DNA of 47,699 nt, from NCBI GenBank assembly GCA_017478965.1, contig JAFVCV010000021.1, positions 1-47,699 of the forward strand. Direction: 5' to 3'. The translations under genes and the position numbers were made by a program. Numbering within the stretch: position 1 is the stretch's first letter; each line of letters opens with the position of its first letter. Below the pieces are notes generated by a model that was given only the letters and a program-made list of their open reading frames with translations, was not told the DNA's origin and made no database searches. Below are positions 7,496-15,811 of this stretch, piece by piece. The DNA comes from Ruminococcus sp. (GTDB taxonomy: Bacteria > Bacillota > Clostridia > Oscillospirales > Ruminococcaceae).

Positions 7496-8011
7496 TCACA
7501 CCGAATTTCTTGCCCAGACTGCCGTCTTGCTGCCGGCGCTCTCAGACTCGGCGCCGTGTACGGACAGGCCGGGTTTCAGAAGCGCCCCCTTGCAGAGCTT
7601 TTTAAGGTCTTTTTCGCTGCTGCCAAGTCCGCTGCCCTCGTTGGTGCAGAAGGGTATGACGGTCTTGCCGGTAAAGTCGTACTTTTCCAGCAATGTGAAC
7701 ATACACATTGGCATAGTCCCCCACCAGTTGGGATAGCCCACAAAGACAGTATCGTACTCCTCAAAGTTTTCAGGGTAAGCCTTCAGCTCCGGCCTTGCGC
7801 CTGCCCTCAGCTCCTGTTTTGCCTCGTCGATGCAGGTCATATAGCTTTCAGAATAGGGTCTCAGCGTTTCTACCTCGAACAGATCGCCCCCCACAGCCTT
7901 CTGGATATATTCGGCTACCCTTTCGGTATTGCCCTTGGTGATGGTCGTTATCGACCCGTTCACGTAGTTCTCGCCCTTGCGTGAATAGTAGACTATAAGT
8001 ATCTTTGCCAT
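7496..8011 (-). CDS. Flavodoxin-family protein
   Basis: A 171-aa protein of the flavodoxin-like fold. The FMN-phosphate loop region is ILIVYYSRKGEN at residues 4-15, followed by TKGNTERVAEYI; the isoalloxazine-binding loops appear as VFVGYPNWWGTMP (about residues 92-104) and FCTNEGSGLGSSEKDL. This matches the flavodoxin_4 group (NAD(P)H-dependent reductases or small electron carriers). It is cytoplasmic. A LysR gene remnant follows immediately, which suggests that the pair once formed a redox-responsive unit whose regulator has been lost. The promoter is at 8070-8098 and a GGAGGGATC ribosome site precedes the ATG. Confidence 0.88.
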   Translation of the reverse strand: MAKILIVYYSRKGENYVNGSITTITKGNTERVAEYIQKAVGGDLFEVETLRPYSESYMTCIDEAKQELRAGARPELKAYPENFEEYDTVFVGYPNWWGTMPMCMFTLLEKYDFTGKTVIPFCTNEGSGLGSSEKDLKKLCKGALLKPGLSVHGAESESAGSKTAVWARNSV

Positions 8012-8069
8012 AGTGATCCCTCCAGTTATTTTATTCCGGCCGCAGTCTTTCAGCCGCTGCTATGCTATT

Positions 8070-8098
8070 ATTCTAACACATTTCCTCAGATAAATCAA
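8070..8098 (-). promoter_or_regulatory. Sigma-A promoter of the flavodoxin gene
   Basis: TTGATT (8093-8098), 17 bp, TAGAAT (8070-8075) on the minus strand. Confidence 0.7.
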
Positions 8099-8143
8099 TC
8101 CGGTTTTCAGACTTTATGAATAAGTTTTTCTTATGTACGGATA

Positions 8144-8171
8144 TAAAAAGCCCCCGCCGTCGGGCGGGGGC
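8144..8171 (-). terminator. Terminator of the lic-like operon
   Basis: GCCCCCGCC (8150-8158) pairs with GGCGGGGGC (8163-8171) around a 4-base loop; on the minus strand the hairpin is followed by a T tract. Confidence 0.9.
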
Positions 8172-8195
8172 AAAAACTGTTCGATAGGACTGTCC

Positions 8196-9632
8196 TTATA
8201 CTATCTCTATATCCTCACGTTCTCTGAGCATATACTTTCTCAGAGGTGTAAGGCTTGCCAGGAAGTAGAGCAGGCCGCCGCAGACTGCGGTATAGCCGCT
8301 GCCGGTAAGGATAAGGAACAGGGGGCTCTTTATCTCGCCGGAGAGAGGATTGTAGATGAATGCAACGCAGGTCACGAAGGCTATGACGATGCAGCCAAGG
8401 CCAACCAGGTTAAAGCCGTGGGTGAACTCATATGCGTCGTGTCCTTTCAGCTCATACAAGGCCTTCAGGGATATCTTCCGTTTCTTGACTATGAGATAAT
8501 CCACCACAGTCATTCCGATTATAGGACCCTGTATGTAGGCGGCCATTGATATGAATGAGCCGAAGTTGTCCATTACCCAGCCCCAGATGGTCAGGGCGCT
8601 GACATAGAACATTGCGATGATGACCAGAAGCTTATAGCTGAGCTTAGGCATACCGCTCTTGACTATCATGCAGTTGACATAGGAGCCGGTGCCCTGAGTA
8701 CCGATATTGGCAAAGGCGACCAGCAGCAGGCTCAGAAGTGAGAAACCGGGGCCTGCGAGGGTCTTCAGCATGGTCGTGGGGTCGCTCTCATAGTAGCCTG
8801 CCTTGACGAACATAGCGATAGCCATAACGCCTCCGGCAGCTACGAAGAAAGGAGCAACGACGCCGTATGCAAGCGATGTGGCCCAGTAGCCCTTCTTCTC
8901 GCTCTTGGCAAGTCTCGGCATTACCAGGGCCTGCGTTGACCACGAGAATGCGAAGGCCACGTTGCCCTCAGCGGACAGCATGAAACGTCCGATAGCAGTA
9001 TCGTAAAGGCTGGTGTCGGGCTTAACGGCCAGCATATCGCTCACAGGAACAGCTGTGAAGCAGATGACCACGATTATCATGCCCACGCAAAGCAGCGCCG
9101 TTACAAGGAAACGGTTTGTCCATTTGATGACCTCAGGGCCGCCCAGAGCTATGAGCGTACCAAGGATAACACAGAGCACTCCAAGGACAGGTTTCCATAT
9201 GGCGGTATTTACCTCTATGCCGAAATAGGAGCCCAGGTTTATCATTGACGAGGCGAACAGCTGCGAGTCCACCGCATACCAGCCGAAGTTGGCCATACTG
9301 ATGACCGTGGCCAGGATAGCGACGCCTTTTCTTCCCAGCACCGACCTTAGCCATATCCAGAGGTCGATACCGTATCTTACGCTGAAAAATACGGGGATAC
9401 ATTCTACCAGTACCCAGATGATGTTAAAGCAGAAAATGTTTATCAGCATCTGCTTGAAACTCAGATACTGCGCTACATAAGCGCCCTGTGTGTAGCACCA
9501 GGTGGCGATGGAAAAGCCGCTGGTGGAAAGGAACAGGTCCCAGAACGAATACTGCCTGTCCTTTGAGGTCATAGGCACAACGCCTGTGACTGTCTCCTGT
9601 TTGATATACTCTGCGTGACTCATAGATGCCAT
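8196..9632 (-). CDS. NCS1-family permease (purine/cytosine permease-like)
   Basis: A 478-aa integral membrane protein with about 12 hydrophobic segments. It resembles the NCS1 nucleobase:cation symporters (CodB-like): YSFWDLFLSTSGFSIATW in the first segment, ISMANFGWYAVDSQLFASSM and the later NVAFAFSWSTQALVMPR. ATG 9632 is chosen because it overlaps the stop of the upstream 60-aa gene (TAATG), which implies translational coupling; a longer in-frame start lacks support. As the last gene of an operon with a LicC-LicA fusion it may import choline or another amino alcohol in place of the usual LicB permease; that substrate is inference from position, since family members mostly carry nucleobases, hydantoins or vitamins. 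Confidence 0.82.
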   Translation of the reverse strand: MASMSHAEYIKQETVTGVVPMTSKDRQYSFWDLFLSTSGFSIATWCYTQGAYVAQYLSFKQMLINIFCFNIIWVLVECIPVFFSVRYGIDLWIWLRSVLGRKGVAILATVISMANFGWYAVDSQLFASSMINLGSYFGIEVNTAIWKPVLGVLCVILGTLIALGGPEVIKWTNRFLVTALLCVGMIIVVICFTAVPVSDMLAVKPDTSLYDTAIGRFMLSAEGNVAFAFSWSTQALVMPRLAKSEKKGYWATSLAYGVVAPFFVAAGGVMAIAMFVKAGYYESDPTTMLKTLAGPGFSLLSLLLVAFANIGTQGTGSYVNCMIVKSGMPKLSYKLLVIIAMFYVSALTIWGWVMDNFGSFISMAAYIQGPIIGMTVVDYLIVKKRKISLKALYELKGHDAYEFTHGFNLVGLGCIVIAFVTCVAFIYNPLSGEIKSPLFLILTGSGYTAVCGGLLYFLASLTPLRKYMLREREDIEIV

Positions 9633-9814
9633 TATTCGATCACCCCTGTCATACAAAGTATTATCAGCAGCAGGCACACGCCTACGGCCAGTGCTATCCC
9701 GATATAGTCCTTCTTATCGGCCCTTTCCGGGAACTCATAGTCCTCCTTGGACATTTCAGCTAATCTTTTTTCAGTTTCATCATAGATTATCTGCTCTAAT
9801 GATTCGCTTGACAT
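9632..9814 (-). CDS. 60-aa single-pass membrane protein coupled to the permease
   Basis: A charged N-terminal half (SLEQIIYDETEKRLAEM, then DYEFPERADKKD) is followed by one membrane segment, IGIALAVGVCLLLIILC, near the C-terminus. The ribosome site AGGAGG is ideal. The stop codon overlaps the permease ATG by one base, and the gene begins 13 bp after the LicC-LicA fusion. Small one-segment subunits that work with secondary transporters are known in other families (for example small subunits of NSS or SSS symporters); by analogy this may be a permease accessory subunit. No family name can be given from sequence alone. Confidence 0.75.
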   Translation of the reverse strand: MSSESLEQIIYDETEKRLAEMSKEDYEFPERADKKDYIGIALAVGVCLLLIILCMTGVIE

Positions 9815-9827
9815 ATTATTCCTCCTG

Positions 9828-11603
9828 TTATTTATTCAGCAGCTCCAGGGTCTTTTCACTGTAGACCTTACTGTTTTTATACCATATATAGAGCCAGTCT
9901 CCGACAGAGTTGCCCTTGGTATCCAGATAGAGCGCCCACACGTACCAGTAGAACGACGCCAGTGCCGTATAGCCGGTAAAATGGGCCAGCTGAGCGTCAG
10001 ACTCGAACTCTCCGCCGTTATACATCCTATAGATCTCCAGGGCCTCATCATAGCTGTAGTCCGAGCAGCAGATGAAGGTGCCGAGGTCGCTGGCCACGTC
10101 ATCGTTGCCGGAATACTCCCAGTCGATAAGATACATCTTGCCGTCGCTGCCGATTATGAAATTCGGTGAATAGCAGTCGTTATGGCAAAGGCATTTCGTG
10201 CTGTACTTATCAGCGGTGACGATATCCCTGACCTGCTCTATCCTGGCGAGCAGCTCACGGAAATCCTCGTTCTCGGTCTTGCCGAGAGCTTTCAGGTTGT
10301 CTATAAAGCCCTGGGTCTTGTTCCACAGACCGAAGTCGAACTCTGAAACTATCCTCAGGTCATGCAGCTTTCTCATCATTTTCAGCGCCGTGCCCACCTC
10401 GGAGAGATTGTGATAATCCATCTCTCTTGCGTCCTCAACGAACCTGGATATCTTCCAGCCCTCATTCTCGTCCATGTAGATGAAGGTGTCGTCCAGTCCG
10501 TTGTCAGAGGCCACCTTCATGGAAAAAGCCTCGCTGGTGCGGTTTATATACTTCTCGGTACCCTTGCCCGGATGACGGTAAACATACTTGTTCCCCTTGG
10601 CAGAAAAGCTGAAAGAAGTGTTCGTCAGCCCTGCGCTGATGGCCTGGATATCGGTGATATCTCTTATCTCGCAGTCCAGCACCCGACAGATGTTCTTCAT
10701 TATCTTTGAGTCGATATTGTTTATATACTCCGGGTCGAACATCCTAAGCTCGTCGATCGAATCGAACTCCAGGACCTTGTCGGAATCGTATCTTCTGATA
10801 TACATTTCCAGCTCGTCGGTATGGCGCATAAAAACGTTTTCCCACAGCTGCTGCCTTACCTCGGGAGAACCGTATTCACGGCTCAGTATCTCCTTGAACC
10901 GGGCGCTGAACTCAGCGTCAAAATAAACGTGGCCCAGCATATACCAGGAATTCTCCCCGCCTATGGTGACCTTCTTTATCCTGTCGTCCCTGTCCGTCAC
11001 CAGGCAGTACTCAAAGGTCTTGCCGGAGGCGTAGACCGCAGAATAATAGGCACGGTATACATATTCCTCGAAAACGTTTTCCACAAAATAGTTGTCGCTG
11101 GAGCAGATATAGGTGTTTCCCAGCCTGTCCAGTACCTTCATCAGTGTGGAAGGATTGTTATACCTGTAGTAGTCGCTGTTGACCACAAGCTTTACCCCGA
11201 ACTTGTCCTCCAGATAGAAGAACCGCTCGCTCATGTAGCCCACCACGATGGTGATGTCTGTTATGCCCTTTTCTATCAGCTGTCTTATCTGTCTTTCGAT
11301 AAGCACCTCGCCCCTTACCACCAGCAGTCCCTTGGGAGTCTCGTATGAAAGGGGTGCGAAACGGCTGGACATACCCGCCGCCATTATGACCGCATTGGCG
11401 ACCTTGTAAGGCCGCAGGGCCTCGGTGCCCTTGTCGGTGACTTTCCTTGTGCTGTCAATGAGCTTTTTCTGCATAAGCTCCTTGGTCAGGGAATTGACCT
11501 TGCCAAGAGAGAACCCCAGCCTGTCGGCAAGGCTCCTCTGGGAAAGCTCACTGCCGCTGTTTTTCAGGCAAACCATCATCTCAAATTCAGATCTGCTCAG
11601 CAT
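9828..11603 (-). CDS. Fusion: winged HTH + LicC-like cytidylyltransferase + LicA-like choline kinase
   Basis: A 591-aa three-part protein. Residues 1-62 form a MarR-like winged helix (ELSQRSLADRLGFSLGKVNSLTK). Residues about 68-290 are a nucleotidyltransferase with the signature AVIMAAGMSSRFAP, then ETPKGLL, and a metal-binding Asp in CSSDNYF (D170), as in CTP:phosphocholine cytidylyltransferase LicC. Residues about 305-591 are a choline/aminoglycoside-kinase fold with the catalytic HNDCYSPNF (474 on) and metal site LIDWEYSG (D494). One chain could phosphorylate choline and form CDP-choline while binding DNA. It heads the operon with a 60-aa membrane protein and a permease. Substrate could instead be ethanolamine or a related alcohol. 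A perfect promoter and clustered half-sites precede it. Confidence 0.88.
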   Translation of the reverse strand: MLSRSEFEMMVCLKNSGSELSQRSLADRLGFSLGKVNSLTKELMQKKLIDSTRKVTDKGTEALRPYKVANAVIMAAGMSSRFAPLSYETPKGLLVVRGEVLIERQIRQLIEKGITDITIVVGYMSERFFYLEDKFGVKLVVNSDYYRYNNPSTLMKVLDRLGNTYICSSDNYFVENVFEEYVYRAYYSAVYASGKTFEYCLVTDRDDRIKKVTIGGENSWYMLGHVYFDAEFSARFKEILSREYGSPEVRQQLWENVFMRHTDELEMYIRRYDSDKVLEFDSIDELRMFDPEYINNIDSKIMKNICRVLDCEIRDITDIQAISAGLTNTSFSFSAKGNKYVYRHPGKGTEKYINRTSEAFSMKVASDNGLDDTFIYMDENEGWKISRFVEDAREMDYHNLSEVGTALKMMRKLHDLRIVSEFDFGLWNKTQGFIDNLKALGKTENEDFRELLARIEQVRDIVTADKYSTKCLCHNDCYSPNFIIGSDGKMYLIDWEYSGNDDVASDLGTFICCSDYSYDEALEIYRMYNGGEFESDAQLAHFTGYTALASFYWYVWALYLDTKGNSVGDWLYIWYKNSKVYSEKTLELLNK

Positions 11604-11632
11604 TTTTTACTATCCTCACCTCTGTTATCACG

Positions 11633-11684
11633 ATGTTCAATAATGTTCAAAAATTTTTGTTCATCGTCACTTTTTGAACATTAT
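11633..11684. promoter_or_regulatory. Cluster of TGTTCA half-sites, probable autoregulatory operator
   Basis: A 14-bp perfect inverted repeat, ATAATGTTCAAAAA (11640-11653) and its reverse complement (11671-11684), has a 17-bp spacer. Further TGTTCA copies lie at 11634-11639 and 11658-11663, giving three direct and one inverted half-site. The right arm overlaps the -10 box and the rest covers the transcription start and leader of the gene whose product begins with a winged helix. Confidence 0.75.
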
Positions 11685-11708
11685 ACCACACATATCGCCC
11701 TTTGTCAA
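11680..11708 (-). promoter_or_regulatory. Consensus sigma-A promoter of the lic-like operon
   Basis: TTGACA (11703-11708), 17 bp, TATAAT (11680-11685) on the minus strand, both perfect, with TGTGG just before the -10. The start codon is at 11603 after a GGTGAGG ribosome site, giving a leader of about 70 nt. Confidence 0.9.
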
Positions 11709-11784
11709 TCATTTTTACAAAAAATTTCACCATGCAAAGCCATGTTTTTTTGTATATTTTTACCCTTCTTCGTCTTATTTACAA

Positions 11785-11821
11785 AAATGCCCCCGCAGGA
11801 ACGCTGATATTCCTGCGGGGG
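11785..11821 (-). terminator. Terminator of the YidC-TagB/F fusion gene
   Basis: CCCCCGCAGGAA (11790-11801) pairs with TTCCTGCGGGGG (11810-11821); the minus-strand transcript then reads CATTTTTG. Confidence 0.88.
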
Positions 11822-11838
11822 TAAGATGCTTTGAGAGC

Positions 11839-13866
11839 TCACTTCCTGCTCTCTAAGGTCTTTATAACATATCTGCCGTAGAGTATCCTGCTCTTGCCGA
11901 TATTGAAAATGCGCTCGCTGCGGGTCTTTGTGATAGTCTCCTCAAAGCTCTCCCTGTTATCGAGCATATACTTCACCAGGTCATTCACGCCTTCGAGCTT
12001 ATCCGGATCGATGGAGCGGCCGATGACCTCTCTGAGGGTGATGTTTATCGGTCTGGTCTTTATCTTGTCATATTCCGGGTTCATGACCTTCATAGGGGTA
12101 TTTATGAACAGCACCGGATGCCTGGTGACAAAGGCGAACTCCCAGGAGATATCCGACCAGTCGGTGATAAGTATATCCGACTCCATGATGGGATTATTGG
12201 AGGAGAAATCCGTCTGTATCTCAACATTTTTGCGGTCTGCGTACTTCTCCTTCATGACCTTGAACTTCTCCGGCTCATGCCTTACCTGCTGGGGGTGCGG
12301 GCGCAGGATAATGTTATATTCAGTCTCGCTGAGCCTGTCTATCAGCTCATCGACGCAAAGGTCGATGATATTATCCGGCTGCCAGGAGGGTGCTATGAGT
12401 ATCCTGGGCGGGTCGTTTTTCGGGTGCTCCTCAGAGTCGTACTTCTCGATCATCTCATCTATGAGCGTATACCCTGTTTCAACAAGACGCTTTTTCGGGG
12501 TCCCGTAAAGCTCCTCGGTGTCCCTTATCTCGTCTATGGTGTCCTTGCCGGGACAAAATACGGTGTCAAAGTAGTTGAGCGCCCCCTTGCGGAAGGTCAG
12601 GGCTACGCTTCCCATTCCGTGGGAAACGAAGACATACTCGATATCGTTCCTTATTCTGGAGCGTTTGATGTGGTATTTCTCCAGGTCCGGCATGGTCATT
12701 ACGCACATATCGCAGTCCAGCTTCATGAAAAGCGGTATAAGGAACTTGTCCGAGGAAACGTAGTAGGGATGTATCTGCTCCCTTGGGTCATTGAAGATAT
12801 TGTCCTCAGGGTCGCTGGTGACGTAGTGTATCTGTATATCGGAGTTTTCGCAGATATAGTCTATCATACCCTTAAAATACTTATAGAAACCGTTGGACTC
12901 GGAATAGATCATCAGCTGCATATCCTTCACGCTGAAAAAGCGCTTATAGTCAGCCCTCTCTCTGGATACGTACTTTTTGTGTATCTTCTCCTTTTCGGCC
13001 TTCTGCTCGTTCATGAGCTTGATATAGCTCAGGTCTACATACTTCTGAGGGGGTATGATAAGGTTGACCAGATACATGAATGGAATGGAAAACAGATTGC
13101 CGAATATCCAGTAGAGCCCCACTCCCGCCGGCACAAGAAATGCAAAATAGGTGGAGAAGGCGATGAGGAAAACTGTGGTTATGAGCTTGTTCCAGAAGCC
13201 TGCGGATACCTGCAGGATATTGATCTTGTTCTGGACATAGCACAGCAGCCATGCGCTCAGCCCTGACAGCAGGGGTATCAGCAGAAGTATATAATTATCC
13301 TTAAAGGAGGGTGTAAGGCTGAGGTCGATGCCTAAGAAGTCTGTATTCAGGCCCCTTATCGCCCCTCCGGCTGCCCTCAGGCCCTCAGGCACCAGAGCGC
13401 CCTGCTTTATCATTCTGATGATCTCCGGCTGGTATGAATTCTCCTCAAGCATTTCTGCCGGCACCAGCGCCGCCATCCAGTCCTTGAGCTGAGAGATGAC
13501 GCCGCCCTCCAGCTGTACCACGTAGGACAGAGGGTGGTATATGACATACACCAGGCCAAGCACCAGGGGTATCTGTATCAGCAGCGGCACCATACCCAGA
13601 ATAGGCTTATAGTTATAGCGCTTATAGAGAGCCAGCTGCTCGTCGGCCAGCTTGTCCTTGTCGTCTATGTACTTTATTTTCAGAGCGTTCTCCTCCGGCA
13701 TGAGCCGGGCCATGTTGATAGAGTTCTTCTGCGTCACCAGATTAAGGGGCAGGAGTATGACCTTCGTCACCAGAGTGAACACGATTATACTCAGTCCGTA
13801 ATCCTTGATGATATTGAAGATCAGGCTCATCAGCTTTCCCAGCAGGCCGCCTATAAAACTTATCAT
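11839..13866 (-). CDS. Fusion: YidC/Oxa1-like insertase + CDP-glycerol glycerophosphotransferase-like domain
   Basis: A 675-aa protein. Residues 1-300 are a YidC/Oxa1 fold: first membrane segment IIVFTLVTKVILLPL with a basic Lys35 where family members carry the groove Arg, then LVTQKNSINMARLMPE, NYKPILGMVPLLIQIP, and late segments including AGVGLYWIFGNLFSIP. Residues about 330-675 match TagB/TagF CDP-glycerol transferases: VFVSHGMGSVA, ILIAPSWQPDN, NIILRPHPQQVRH and SDILITDWSDISWEFAF. The transferase half would sit in the cytoplasm and extend a teichoic-acid-like poly(alcohol phosphate). ATG 13866 has AGGAGGA 8 nt upstream. It lies just upstream of the LicC-LicA operon, which supports a shared job in cell-surface polymer synthesis; whether the YidC half inserts proteins or only anchors the enzyme is unknown. 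Confidence 0.9.
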   Translation of the reverse strand: MISFIGGLLGKLMSLIFNIIKDYGLSIIVFTLVTKVILLPLNLVTQKNSINMARLMPEENALKIKYIDDKDKLADEQLALYKRYNYKPILGMVPLLIQIPLVLGLVYVIYHPLSYVVQLEGGVISQLKDWMAALVPAEMLEENSYQPEIIRMIKQGALVPEGLRAAGGAIRGLNTDFLGIDLSLTPSFKDNYILLLIPLLSGLSAWLLCYVQNKINILQVSAGFWNKLITTVFLIAFSTYFAFLVPAGVGLYWIFGNLFSIPFMYLVNLIIPPQKYVDLSYIKLMNEQKAEKEKIHKKYVSRERADYKRFFSVKDMQLMIYSESNGFYKYFKGMIDYICENSDIQIHYVTSDPEDNIFNDPREQIHPYYVSSDKFLIPLFMKLDCDMCVMTMPDLEKYHIKRSRIRNDIEYVFVSHGMGSVALTFRKGALNYFDTVFCPGKDTIDEIRDTEELYGTPKKRLVETGYTLIDEMIEKYDSEEHPKNDPPRILIAPSWQPDNIIDLCVDELIDRLSETEYNIILRPHPQQVRHEPEKFKVMKEKYADRKNVEIQTDFSSNNPIMESDILITDWSDISWEFAFVTRHPVLFINTPMKVMNPEYDKIKTRPINITLREVIGRSIDPDKLEGVNDLVKYMLDNRESFEETITKTRSERIFNIGKSRILYGRYVIKTLESRK

Positions 13867-13919
13867 CTTTGATCCTCCTACTTGTTTCTTTCCGGTCCTG
13901 TTTAAGAACACACATTATG

Positions 13920-13925
13920 ATTATA
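13920..13925 (-). promoter_or_regulatory. Extended -10 promoter of the YidC-TagB/F gene
   Basis: The minus strand reads TGGTATAAT; the TG pair makes an extended -10 box, and no good -35 box is present 17 bp upstream. The TGTGGTATAAT string is identical to that of the adjacent lic-like promoter. Confidence 0.6.
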
Positions 13926-13992
13926 CCACAACGCCAGGCTAAGATGATTAATATTCTATTAATTTTTGGCTTTTTAGCAACAATTTTCCCGC

Positions 13993-14021
13993 AAAAAAAA
14001 GCCCGGAGAAGATCTCCGGGC
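13993..14021 (-). terminator. Terminator of the HD-GYP gene
   Basis: GCCCGGAGA (14001-14009) pairs with TCTCCGGGC (14013-14021); eight A residues at 13993-14000 give a T tract on the minus strand. Confidence 0.9.
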
Positions 14022-14031
14022 CTGTGTTCCC

Positions 14032-15747
14032 TCAACAGTCTATGCTGCTGTAATATTCTTCCAGCCTGGGCCGGGCGCTGACATAGTATTTCTCCAGGGA
14101 CGGGTCAAACTGGGTCCCCATGCCCTCCATTATGATACTGTCAGCCTTCTCAAAGGACATACGCTCCTTGTAGACCCTCTTGCTGACAAGAGCGTCATAT
14201 ACGTCCGCAACCGCCATTATCCTGGCCTCAAAGGGTATCTCCTCCCCTTTCAGTCCCTCTGGATAGCCGGAGCCGTCCCACCGCTCGTGATGGTAGTGGG
14301 CCACATTCTCCGCAAGGACCTTGAAAGGCTCGTCGTCGGTCTTTTTCAGTATCTCATGTATGACTCTTGCACCCTCGGCGGCGTGGGCCTTCATTTTCTC
14401 GAACTCCTCCGGGGTGAACCTGCCGGGCTTTCTCAGCACCGCATCGTCCACAGCTATTTTGCCAAGGTCGTGCATAGGCGCTGCCTTTGCCATATTATGG
14501 CAGAACTCCTCCGTGATCCCCGGCGCCCCGGCCTTCACCATCTCCTCTATCAGTATCCTTACGCCCACACTGGTACGCTTGATATGGCCGCCGGTGGAAT
14601 TGTCCCTGCTCTCCACCATTACCGCTAAGCTCATTATCAGATTGTCGTGCATCTCGACTATATGCCGGGTCTTTTCGCTGACCTCATTCTGAAGGTCCTC
14701 GTTGTAATTGTCCAGAAGCCGGATATAACGGCGTTTCTGGGTATCGTCTCTGAGTGTCACCATATAGCCCCTGCGCCGTCTGTCGATATAAAGATCGCTT
14801 ATAGCCACGGTGTATATCCGCTCGTCTCCCCCGTCCTCGCCATCGCATACGGTGAGGAGGAACTCGCTGTTTTTTGGGTCCTGCCGGTAGCTTTCCAGCC
14901 AGTGGTCCATCCTCCTGCCCACAGGGCTTTCACTGTCGATGACAGCGTCCACATAAAGCCTGGAAAGCTCCGGGATAATGGCCTGGGCGGCAGGGTTGCT
15001 GCCGATATATCTTTTCGCAAGGTCAAAGCTTATGAACCCGGTGTCGCCGCTGCGGACCATCGAGTCTATGACGGTATCGCTGACGTCATAAAGACTGACC
15101 TTATAGGCTATGAGAAGATACATCACCTCAGCAAAAACAAAGGCCGCCGGAACAGGCGCCTCACCTTTGAGCACTTTTTTCCCCACGGTGTAAGACAGAA
15201 GCGAGATAAGGTCCGGCAGGAAAAGCAGAAAAATGACCCTGCGGGAGACCTGTCTCTTTCTGAAATAGCTATAGACTATAGCCCCGAAGCTTGCCGCAAA
15301 CAGCAGCATCAGTATAACTACGAAGACCGTGTGCATAGGTCCGTAGGTCCTTATGAGCCGGCCGGAGCTGTTGTGCAGATCAAAGCTGATGTCCTTATAG
15401 AACCAGTCTTTGTAGCCGATCGAAAGGACCGAAAAATAGATCATGGAGCAAAGGAGGAACACCGCCCTGTTGACCCACCGGCTGACCTTTATCTCGCACA
15501 GCTTGAATATGGCCATCGTGATGAAGTACTGCAAATAGCAGCCTCCGACGTAGCTTATCTTCATGGCCATCACGGCTTCCCCCAGGGATCGTGAGCGGGA
15601 ATACATCGCATAGCCAAGACAGCAGACCGGAACGAACATAAAGACTATGGTAAAGGTCATATCGAAATGCTTATGCCACATGAAAACGTAGACCCCTGCC
15701 AGCAGCATAGACAGGACAAAAAGAGCGTCGAAGTAGATCTGTGTCAT
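14032..15747 (-). CDS. Membrane HD-GYP domain protein (probable cyclic-di-GMP phosphodiesterase)
   Basis: A 571-aa protein. The N-terminal 230 residues carry about seven membrane segments in the manner of the histidine-kinase 7TM sensor domain. A PAS-like middle part (about 240-360, with ERIYTVAISDLYI and GYMVTLRDDTQKRR) is followed by a linker helix and an HD-GYP domain: PMHDLGK (HD at 426-427), HHERWDGSGYPEGLKG (from 486), ADVYDALVSKRVYK. Metal ligands and the GYP loop are intact, so hydrolysis of cyclic-di-GMP or a related dinucleotide is likely (family knowledge). It is a single-gene unit with its own promoter and terminator, divergent from the xylanase gene. The signal sensed is unknown. 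Confidence 0.9.
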   Translation of the reverse strand: MTQIYFDALFVLSMLLAGVYVFMWHKHFDMTFTIVFMFVPVCCLGYAMYSRSRSLGEAVMAMKISYVGGCYLQYFITMAIFKLCEIKVSRWVNRAVFLLCSMIYFSVLSIGYKDWFYKDISFDLHNSSGRLIRTYGPMHTVFVVILMLLFAASFGAIVYSYFRKRQVSRRVIFLLFLPDLISLLSYTVGKKVLKGEAPVPAAFVFAEVMYLLIAYKVSLYDVSDTVIDSMVRSGDTGFISFDLAKRYIGSNPAAQAIIPELSRLYVDAVIDSESPVGRRMDHWLESYRQDPKNSEFLLTVCDGEDGGDERIYTVAISDLYIDRRRRGYMVTLRDDTQKRRYIRLLDNYNEDLQNEVSEKTRHIVEMHDNLIMSLAVMVESRDNSTGGHIKRTSVGVRILIEEMVKAGAPGITEEFCHNMAKAAPMHDLGKIAVDDAVLRKPGRFTPEEFEKMKAHAAEGARVIHEILKKTDDEPFKVLAENVAHYHHERWDGSGYPEGLKGEEIPFEARIMAVADVYDALVSKRVYKERMSFEKADSIIMEGMGTQFDPSLEKYYVSARPRLEEYYSSIDC

Positions 15748-15811
15748 TTTCTCGCCTCATTTCTATATCCGGCGGGAGCTGTGCCGCCGGAAAGTACATA
15801 TACTACGATTA

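Noticed and set aside
12118-13266. A 382-codon open frame on the plus strand opposite the YidC-TagB/F fusion
   Set aside because: Antisense to a gene with clear family motifs; the translation has no recognisable domain and no ribosome site. It is a by-product of codon use.
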